Source: Candidatus Schekmanbacteria bacterium (lineage in GTDB: Bacteria > Schekmanbacteria > GWA2-38-11 > J061). From it: 11,560 nucleotides of DNA. The position numbers were made by a program, and so were the translations under genes. The notes below the pieces were generated by a model. It was not told the DNA's origin. It saw nothing but the letters and a program-made list of their open reading frames with translations, and searched no databases. This document shows positions 7,210-11,560 of the stretch, piece by piece (position 1 is the first letter of the stretch; each line of letters begins with the position of its first letter). The stretch is taken from positions 1-11,560 of the forward strand of contig RFHX01000206.1 in the NCBI GenBank assembly GCA_003695725.1. The letters are read 5' to 3'.

Positions 7210-8586
7210 TTATATCAGCGGTTTCCCTATCATATTTTCAGGTATATCTATCCCATAAAATTTGAGAATCGATGGAGCAATATCATATATAGAAATTGTA
7301 TCTTCTCTTTTATCCCATTTTTTACCCGGGATCCTCCAAATAAAAATTCCTTCCTGAGCATGATTTGCATCATCAGGTCCTGTATCATTTTCATAGATGT
7401 GAATAGAGCCAGTACCAACTGAACCGGCTGAACGCCAATCCAAGTTTCCCGGATAAAGAATCAGGTCAGGCGGTATGTTCTTGCACTCTCTATAAATCTC
7501 CTCAGGCTTGAATATACGGTTATTGATTAAATTCCCGTTTTCGTCAGTCATAGCTTCGAGTTTAGCGATAAGTTGGTTTCTAAAGGATTCATATTCGTCT
7601 TGAGGAATGACTCCTTGCGGCTCACGACCTTTAACATTAAAAAATATCCTCGAATAATAACCGCCTTCACCCCAACAGCTAGTTTTCTCCCAATCTATCA
7701 TATCCATCTTTAGGCGTGTTTGTTCCTTTGGCTGTTCTTTCAAGGTAAGATACCCTTCCTGCTGAAACCATTCATTGATGCATATCGCTCCATGCATTGT
7801 CTTTGCACCATGATCTGAAACAATTATGACGGAAGTATCTTTATCGAGCTGTTTTAGAGTTTCTCCTACTTCACTATCAACATACCTGTAATAATCTTTT
7901 ATTGCATTTTCATATTTGTTTCCCGGCTCATATAGGCGATGGTCTTTGTCAAAAAATCGCCAAAAGCCATGATGAATGCGGTCTATACCCATCTCGACCA
8001 TCATAGCAAAATCGAAATCCTTCTTTAAAAAGTGCCGAAACGCTTTGAAGCGGCGTTCTGTCATAACATAAATGGATTTTAAGAGTTTGTCTTTATCGTC
8101 TGTTCTAAAATCGTCCACATCGATTATATAATCTCCTTCTGCGGCTTGATCCAATTCCGCCTTGATATCATCAGGCCATGTAAATTGAACATCCTTGTTG
8201 GGCGTTAAAAAACTTGCAATAAGGACTCCATTCAAGGGCTTGGGAGGGTATGTTTGAGGGACACCCATAATAAGTGAACTCATTCTATTTCTTGATAGAT
8301 AGTTCCAAATCGTCTTTGCTTTTACATAATTGGCATTGGCAAAATAAAGGTCATCATATCCATAACTTTTCCTATTCCTGAAGCCGTAAAAACCAAGCAT
8401 ACCGGGGTCATGCGATGTCATCATAGCTGTCCATGCTGGCACAGTAATTGGAGGAATAGTTGATACCATTTTACCGTAAAGGGCATCATCGATAACCGAT
8501 TTTATATTTGGAAGCTCATCGAGCCATTTATCAAAGACGAGTTGAGGCGTTGCACAGTCAAGACCTATTACAACAAGTTTCGTCAT
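7210..8586 (-). CDS. Alkaline-phosphatase-superfamily hydrolase, soluble (458 aa)
   Basis: Soluble cytoplasmic enzyme of the type I phosphodiesterase/nucleotide pyrophosphatase-like group, lying between sat and cysC. Catalytic positions: Asp10 (IGLDCA), nucleophile Thr48 (ITVPAWT), Asp202 and His206 (DRIHH), Asp258-His259 (SDHGA), His409 (DDANH). It is the only one of the four with Thr rather than Ser at the nucleophile, and the only one with Ser instead of Gly in the T-G following it. No signal peptide or membrane span; the first strand starts at residue 3. ATG at 8586 fits the family N-terminus and has AAAGGAG about 11 bases upstream. A TTG at 8607 would overlap sat and cover that ribosome site. 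It starts 17 nt after sat. Its position between the two PAPS-synthesis genes is the best hint that these hydrolases are tied to sulfate activation. Substrate unknown. Confidence 0.9.
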   Translation of the reverse strand: MTKLVVIGLDCATPQLVFDKWLDELPNIKSVIDDALYGKMVSTIPPITVPAWTAMMTSHDPGMLGFYGFRNRKSYGYDDLYFANANYVKAKTIWNYLSRNRMSSLIMGVPQTYPPKPLNGVLIASFLTPNKDVQFTWPDDIKAELDQAAEGDYIIDVDDFRTDDKDKLLKSIYVMTERRFKAFRHFLKKDFDFAMMVEMGIDRIHHGFWRFFDKDHRLYEPGNKYENAIKDYYRYVDSEVGETLKQLDKDTSVIIVSDHGAKTMHGAICINEWFQQEGYLTLKEQPKEQTRLKMDMIDWEKTSCWGEGGYYSRIFFNVKGREPQGVIPQDEYESFRNQLIAKLEAMTDENGNLINNRIFKPEEIYRECKNIPPDLILYPGNLDWRSAGSVGTGSIHIYENDTGPDDANHAQEGIFIWRIPGKKWDKREDTISIYDIAPSILKFYGIDIPENMIGKPLI

Positions 8587-8603
8587 AGTTAAATTATCTC
8601 CTT

Positions 8604-9746
8604 TCAAGAATTTTTCATACTTCTTATCAATACCTCTGCCACCTCAGGCCGAGTAAATTCTGCCGGGGGCTTTTGTCCCGCCCTTAACATTTCACGCACT
8701 TTCGTACCGCTCAAGAAAACATGGTGCTCCTTTGAATGCGGACAGGTTTTTGTCGAAGCCATATTTCCGCATACTTTACAATAAAATGCATGCTCGAAAA
8801 AGAGAGGTGTAATCTCAATCTCTTTTGGGTCGAATTCATTAAAAATCAACTGTGCATCATAAGTGCCATAATAATTGCCAACTCCTGCATGGTCGCGCCC
8901 AACAATAAAATGTGTACATCCATAATTTTTCCTTGCTATGGCATGAAATATTGCTTCAGAAGGTCCAGCATAACGCATTGCCGCAGGAAATATAGATATG
9001 GCAACTCTATCTTTAGGATAATAATTTTCTAAAAGTGTCGTATAACATTGCCACCTTACATCACCCGGAATATCATCACCTTTTGTTGCGCCCATCAAAG
9101 GATGGATAAGCAGGGCATCTACAATTTCAAGGGCGCATTTTTGCAAATATTCATGGGCTCTGTGAATTGGATTTCGAGTCTGAAAGGCAGTGATTGTCTT
9201 CCATCCCTTCTCTTCAAAAAGTTTTCTTGTGTCTGCCGGGTCAAGACGAAATTCATTAAAATCATCATAGTGAGGCTTTTCAATGAGAGTAATCTTTCCT
9301 CCAATATAGGTATTGCTGATAGAATCAAGATATTGCACACCCGGATGTGCCTTGTCAGTTGTCCGTAAAACTGCCTGTGCTTCCTTTTCTTTATCAAAAG
9401 TAAATTTATCCTCAACTTCCATTACTGCAAGGATATTCCCATTTTGGCAAAGAGCTATCTCACTGCCAATTTCAACATCATCTCCTTCTTTTTCAGATAA
9501 GACAACGGGTATCGTCCAAACAGGACCTGTCGAAAGATGTCTCTCCTCAAGGACTGATTTGTAGTCTTTAGATGTCATAAAGCCTTCAAGTGGACTGAGC
9601 GCACCTGTTGCTATCATCTCTAAATCACTTGTCTCTCTCTCATTAAGAGCTATTTTTTTCAAATTTTGAGCTTTTTCTTTTAATTTATTTCTGCTTTCAT
9701 CATCAGCTATTCTATTGATAAGTTTTCCACCATGAGGTTTAATCAT
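8604..9746 (-). CDS. sat: Sulfate adenylyltransferase (ATP sulfurylase)
   Basis: Makes APS and pyrophosphate from sulfate and ATP in the cytoplasm. This is the single-chain Sat type, not the CysD/CysN heterodimer. It begins MIKPHGGKLINR as the family does. A PUA-like N-terminal region is followed by the catalytic domain with QTRNPIHRAH (189-198), GRDHAGVG (283-290) and SGTKVREML (346-354). A cysteine/histidine cluster (Cys323, Cys326, Cys335, then Pro-His) looks like the structural zinc site of many bacterial and archaeal Sat proteins. Length 380 aa is normal for this type. ATG at 9746 is preferred over GTG at 9761, because GGGAG lies at good distance only from the ATG. It is 29 nt after RHH-1 and 17 nt before the 458-aa hydrolase. 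With cysC in the same operon the expected product is PAPS; no apr or dsr gene is present here, so a dissimilatory role is not indicated. Confidence 0.97.
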   Translation of the reverse strand: MIKPHGGKLINRIADDESRNKLKEKAQNLKKIALNERETSDLEMIATGALSPLEGFMTSKDYKSVLEERHLSTGPVWTIPVVLSEKEGDDVEIGSEIALCQNGNILAVMEVEDKFTFDKEKEAQAVLRTTDKAHPGVQYLDSISNTYIGGKITLIEKPHYDDFNEFRLDPADTRKLFEEKGWKTITAFQTRNPIHRAHEYLQKCALEIVDALLIHPLMGATKGDDIPGDVRWQCYTTLLENYYPKDRVAISIFPAAMRYAGPSEAIFHAIARKNYGCTHFIVGRDHAGVGNYYGTYDAQLIFNEFDPKEIEITPLFFEHAFYCKVCGNMASTKTCPHSKEHHVFLSGTKVREMLRAGQKPPAEFTRPEVAEVLIRSMKNS

Positions 9747-9775
9747 TCTTAATTCTCCCACAATTAAAAAGTTGC

Positions 9776-9988
9776 TTATAAATATCCAAGATTTTTCAAT
9801 TTTTGTTTTATTCTTTTCAATTCGTCAGGTTTTAATGCATCATCCTCTGAACTTATTCCAGCGTCGCTTACCATATCCCGAAGGACATAGACTATGAAAT
9901 CCGTTGGGGAATTAAAACCTGAATCCGAGATAAGCTGTTGAATTTTATTATACAAAACGCGTGGAATCTTTATTGTTACTTTATCCAT
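9776..9988 (-). CDS. Ribbon-helix-helix regulator (RHH-1) with LGYL tail
   Basis: 70-aa RHH DNA-binding protein, first gene of the operon. The strand VTIKIPR (about 4-10) has the alternating, basic pattern that inserts into the major groove. Helix A follows (11-24), then a G-F-N-S-P turn, then helix B (TDFIVYVLRDMV, about 29-40). After an acidic linker (SSEDD) comes a basic helix ending LKNLGYL, matching the tails of CysC and RHH-2. ATG at 9988 is chosen with AAGAG about eight bases upstream. GTG at 9997 (three residues longer) is possible but lies inside an operator palindrome. Two palindromic sites cover the promoter just upstream, so autorepression, and thereby control of the whole sat-cysC-hydrolase operon, is the simple reading. 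No toxin gene is next to it; sat follows after 29 nt. The signal it senses is unknown. Confidence 0.88.
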   Translation of the reverse strand: MDKVTIKIPRVLYNKIQQLISDSGFNSPTDFIVYVLRDMVSDAGISSEDDALKPDELKRIKQKLKNLGYL

Positions 9989-9995
9989 ATCATAC

Positions 9996-10032
9996 ACTCT
10001 TATAAGAGTTTTATAGCACTCTTATATGAGTG
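9996..10032. promoter_or_regulatory. Tandem palindromic operator for RHH-1
   Basis: Two related palindromes. Site 1 (9996-10009) is a perfect 14-bp palindrome, ACTCTTATAAGAGT. Site 2 (10017-10032), CACTCTTATATGAGTG, is a 16-bp palindrome with one mismatched pair. Both contain ACTCTTATA, and their centres are 22 bp apart, about two helical turns, so bound dimers would sit on the same face. Site 2 overlaps the -10 hexamer and site 1 lies in the short leader up to the first codons of RHH-1. This is the usual layout of an autoregulating RHH repressor. The binding partner is inferred from position. Confidence 0.75.
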
Positions 10033-10049
10033 TTTTGTCGATTTGTCAA
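10021..10049 (-). promoter_or_regulatory. Sigma-70-type promoter of the RHH-1/sat/cysC/hydrolase operon
   Basis: On the minus strand TTGACA (10044-10049) is followed by a 17-bp spacer and TATAAG (10021-10026). The predicted start of transcription is near 10014, giving a leader of about 26 nt to the ATG at 9988. It is the only strong promoter I see upstream of the nine-gene block, and its -10 lies within the second operator palindrome. Confidence 0.8.
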
Positions 10050-10112
10050 GTTTTTTACATATTTTTAACCCTAAAATTTAAATTTCTATCAATAAAACAA
10101 CAAGATAGCAAA

Positions 10113-10754
10113 TTAAATTTTTTCCCCATCTATATCTGCAGATGTAATGATATCCTCACTTTCTACAATATATGGCTCGGGATTTTGAGGTGAATAAATA
10201 TTAACTTTAGAATGCAATTTTACAATTCCCACATCTTTTGCCATCCATTGGGTGAATATGACATTTACAACTAAATCAGAAAAGACATCATCTCTAATAA
10301 GGGTCAATTTTGGACACTCTTTGAAAATCCCTGCCGGTGTTTCAATATCTTCAATGTTTTCAAATCGAGTCACATCATAAAATTCGCCTTCATCTTGAAT
10401 CTCTCCGTCATATTTATGTCTGAATAGATGAGAGGTATTATAATGTATTTGTCCTAAAGCCATCTTTGCAGGGATAATTATAGTTGGTGGTGTATAAACT
10501 AAAAAATTGGGAGACATTCCAATGTGATGCTTAAAGTCCCGCACACCATAAATCGGATCAATAAGTGTGCAGAAATACTCATCAGGATTGTCTTCCTGCA
10601 CCTTTTTTGGGACTTGAACACCAAAAAATGTTTCAACGCCATCTATTATATACGAAACCTCCGATTCGTTCCCATTAGAAATATGTTTATAACTCCACCT
10701 ATTCCCCTGATTATATGGAAAAAAAGAAGTCATATCATAAATTACTGAATTCAT
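10113..10754 (-). CDS. Beta-rich protein of unknown function (213 aa)
   Basis: Function not recognised. The N-terminus has FFPYNQGNRWSYK (11-23), and later come TPAGIFKEC (139-147) and QWMAKDVGIVK (169-179). From memory, the same three landmarks (F-P-x-x-x-G-N-x-W-x-Y, P-A-G-x-F, and A-x-x-V-G-x-V-K) occur in a loose family of beta-structured, usually exported bacterial proteins; I cannot verify this here. This copy has no signal peptide or lipobox, so it looks cytoplasmic unless exported another way. ATG at 10754 has GGAGG six bases upstream; TTG at 10760 is not supported. It lies between the hsp20 terminator and the RHH-1 promoter, so it is probably its own transcription unit. A weak TTGAAA/TAAAAA promoter can be drawn just upstream. 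No convincing terminator follows it. Confidence 0.8.
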   Translation of the reverse strand: MNSVIYDMTSFFPYNQGNRWSYKHISNGNESEVSYIIDGVETFFGVQVPKKVQEDNPDEYFCTLIDPIYGVRDFKHHIGMSPNFLVYTPPTIIIPAKMALGQIHYNTSHLFRHKYDGEIQDEGEFYDVTRFENIEDIETPAGIFKECPKLTLIRDDVFSDLVVNVIFTQWMAKDVGIVKLHSKVNIYSPQNPEPYIVESEDIITSADIDGEKI

Positions 10755-10775
10755 AATCAACCTCCAATAAGTATT

Positions 10776-10804
10776 TTTTTAAAAGTATGGTTATTAAATT
10801 TCAA
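10776..10804 (-). promoter_or_regulatory. Weak candidate promoter for the 213-aa gene
   Basis: On the minus strand TTGAAA (10799-10804), a 17-bp spacer and TAAAAA (10776-10781) lie just before the GGAGG of the 213-aa gene. A perfect TTGACA (10810-10815) is also near but has no good -10 at 16-18 bp. In such AT-rich DNA these matches could arise by chance. Confidence 0.25.
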
Positions 10805-10864
10805 AGCATTGTCAAATCAAAGGGCAGGAAAAAACTCTTGCTTTATGAATTTTCTGAAAAATAC

Positions 10865-10893
10865 AAAAAAAGAGGGGCAATGAGCCCCTCTTT
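10865..10893 (-). terminator. Rho-independent terminator after hsp20
   Basis: A perfect 10-bp stem (AAAGAGGGGC, 10869-10878, pairing with 10884-10893) with a 5-nt loop, followed on the minus strand by a run of seven T. It lies about 28 nt after the hsp20 stop. The stem holds five G-C pairs in a row in otherwise AT-rich DNA, so the call is strong. On the other strand it has only a short T run. Confidence 0.92.
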
Positions 10894-10921
10894 GAGAATT
10901 GATACTAAAGTTACCCCGAGA

Positions 10922-11374
10922 TTATGCTTCTGCCTCCACTTCAATCATCTTAACCTTTGCAAGCTCAAGTTTTGGAACTGAAACCCTTAACACTCCATTT
11001 TTTAGTTTTGCCTTGATATTTTCAATATCTGCTCCATCATGAAGGTGCAGCCATCTCTCAAAATAACCTTCACCGATTTCTCTTCTGTGATACCTTGTTA
11101 TTTCTCCAAATCCATCTTCAAAGCTTTTAGTTCCCGAAACCTTGATATGCTTGTCCTCAAATGTTACTTTGAGGTCTTCTTCTTTTACTCCCGGAAGTTC
11201 CACAAAGTACTCCCAGCTATCTGCAGTTTCATAAACATTCATTCTGCATGAGAAACGGTCATCCCACTCATCAAAAAAGTCATCAAAATATTCTTTAAAA
11301 AGCGGGGTGTAATCTCTCAACCATTTACCTAATCTTTTATCTGAACCCTGAGGGTGATAATGTACAAGCTTCAT
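10922..11374 (-). CDS. hsp20: Small heat-shock protein (Hsp20/alpha-crystallin family)
   Basis: 150-aa ATP-independent holdase chaperone that keeps unfolding proteins soluble in the cytoplasm as large oligomers. The N-terminal arm is short and rich in aromatic and acidic residues (about 1-44, with FKEYFDDFFDEWDD). The alpha-crystallin domain follows (about 45-140), with ELPGVKEEDLKV (59-70), KVSGTK (78-83) and the family signature L-K-N-G-V-L (124-129). The C-terminal tail carries an I-x-V anchor (IEV, 144-146), the motif that docks into a neighbouring domain. ATG at 11374 is chosen because GGAGG lies seven bases upstream and a normal N-terminus results; the frame stays open to 11431 but that part has no ribosome site. 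It has its own terminator and probably its own promoter, so it is a separate unit from the sulfate/hydrolase operon. Confidence 0.96.
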   Translation of the reverse strand: MKLVHYHPQGSDKRLGKWLRDYTPLFKEYFDDFFDEWDDRFSCRMNVYETADSWEYFVELPGVKEEDLKVTFEDKHIKVSGTKSFEDGFGEITRYHRREIGEGYFERWLHLHDGADIENIKAKLKNGVLRVSVPKLELAKVKMIEVEAEA

Positions 11375-11392
11375 TTTTTCTCCTCCTCTTTT

Positions 11393-11424
11393 ATTCTGAT
11401 ACTCTGAAAAAAGAAAATCAGAAT
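11393..11424 (-). other. Hairpin in the hsp20 leader
   Basis: ATTCTGAT (11393-11400) pairs perfectly with ATCAGAAT (11417-11424) around a 16-nt loop, a few bases upstream of the hsp20 ribosome site. Small heat-shock genes often carry RNA thermometers in their leaders, but this AT-rich stem does not itself cover the GGAGG, so a thermometer role is not shown. Confidence 0.35.
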
Positions 11425-11444
11425 TAAGCACTGCTTTTACTTAT

Positions 11445-11473
11445 AAGTTAATTGTCAAAGAGCAAAAAGTCAA
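11445..11473 (-). promoter_or_regulatory. Candidate hsp20 promoter
   Basis: On the minus strand TTGACT (11468-11473), a 17-bp spacer and TAACTT (11445-11450). This would give a leader of about 60 nt to the ATG at 11374. The -10 is only a moderate match, and a heat-shock sigma factor site cannot be excluded. Confidence 0.4.
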
Positions 11474-11481
11474 GCTCTTTT

Positions 11482-11500
11482 TAGGACTAAATTAGTCCTA
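11482..11500. promoter_or_regulatory. Perfect palindrome upstream of hsp20, probable operator
   Basis: TAGGACTAAATTAGTCCTA, two 9-bp arms around a central A, eight bases upstream of the candidate -35 of hsp20. The GACTA-TAGTC form recalls sites of Rrf2/IscR-type regulators (from memory, not checked). It could serve hsp20 or a gene to the right of the window. The remaining DNA to 11560 is AT-rich and shows no gene. Confidence 0.5.
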
Positions 11501-11560
11501 TTTTAAAAATAAAAAATATCCTATTCATATTATTTTTGTGGTAATATATACTTTCAAAAA

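Noticed and set aside
1100-8586. Reading the four hydrolases as formylglycine sulfatases because sat and cysC are near
   Set aside because: None has the C/S-x-P-x-R signature; each has a Ser/Thr nucleophile in a P-V-A-W or similar setting as in the phosphodiesterase-type AP group.
9776-9997. RHH-1 as antitoxin of a toxin-antitoxin pair
   Set aside because: No small toxin-like gene adjoins it; the next gene is sat and the gene behind is a separate unit.
10060-10112. Possible terminator after the 213-aa gene (CTATC/GATAG stem)
   Set aside because: The core is only 5 bp with a long loop and mismatches, and no T run follows at the right place.
11375-11431. N-terminal extension of Hsp20 by 19 residues
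   Set aside because: GGAGG is placed exactly for the ATG at 11374, and the extension would cover the leader and has no family likeness.
1-11560. CRISPR arrays, tRNA/rRNA genes, insertion sequences, long direct repeats
   Set aside because: Looked for on both strands and nothing convincing was seen; no transposase, integrase or repeat-spacer pattern is present.

Overview
The window is a dense, AT-rich bacterial segment with every supported gene on the minus strand, so transcription runs from high to low coordinates. Strong GGAGG-type ribosome sites, a lipoprotein signal, sigma-70-like promoter hexamers and a Rho-independent terminator all indicate a bacterium. The lipoprotein and membrane proteins fit a Gram-negative-type cell. 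The lineage cannot be fixed from sequence alone. An uncultured deep-branching or deltaproteobacteria-like lineage is my guess, no more.

Right part (about 10113-11560). A small heat-shock protein gene (hsp20, start 11374) has a candidate promoter, a perfect 19-bp palindrome upstream and a clear Rho-independent terminator (10865-10893). Next is a 213-aa beta-rich protein of unknown function. It belongs to a loosely defined family usually seen as exported proteins, but shows no signal peptide.

Main part (about 6-10049). One promoter (TTGACA, 17-bp spacer, TATAAG) sits in two palindromic operator-like sites 22 bp apart, just before a small ribbon-helix-helix (RHH) gene. Behind it lie nine genes with gaps of 51 nt or less, or with overlaps, which I read as one operon of about 10 kb. 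The order is RHH-1, sat (ATP sulfurylase), a 458-aa alkaline-phosphatase-superfamily (AP) hydrolase, cysC (APS kinase), a 437-aa AP hydrolase, a 710-aa membrane-anchored AP hydrolase, a 671-aa lipoprotein AP hydrolase, RHH-2, and a 274-aa membrane protein that may be a distant Oxa1/EMC3/DUF106-type protein.

How it may work together. Sat plus CysC turn sulfate and ATP into APS and then PAPS. The four AP enzymes keep the metal-ligand and Ser/Thr nucleophile positions of the type I phosphodiesterase/nucleotide pyrophosphatase (NPP) group. They lack the formylglycine sulfatase signature and appear to be placed in the cytoplasm, at the inner membrane and as a lipoprotein. No sulfotransferase or PAPS reductase is visible, so the fate of PAPS and the substrates of the hydrolases are open.

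The most striking signal is a shared C-terminal tail (basic amphipathic helix ending L-x-x-L-G-Y-[IL], after an acidic stretch) on three otherwise unrelated proteins: RHH-1, CysC and RHH-2. None of the four AP enzymes has it. This suggests a common docking or sorting tag that ties regulator, PAPS synthesis and hydrolases into one undescribed system.
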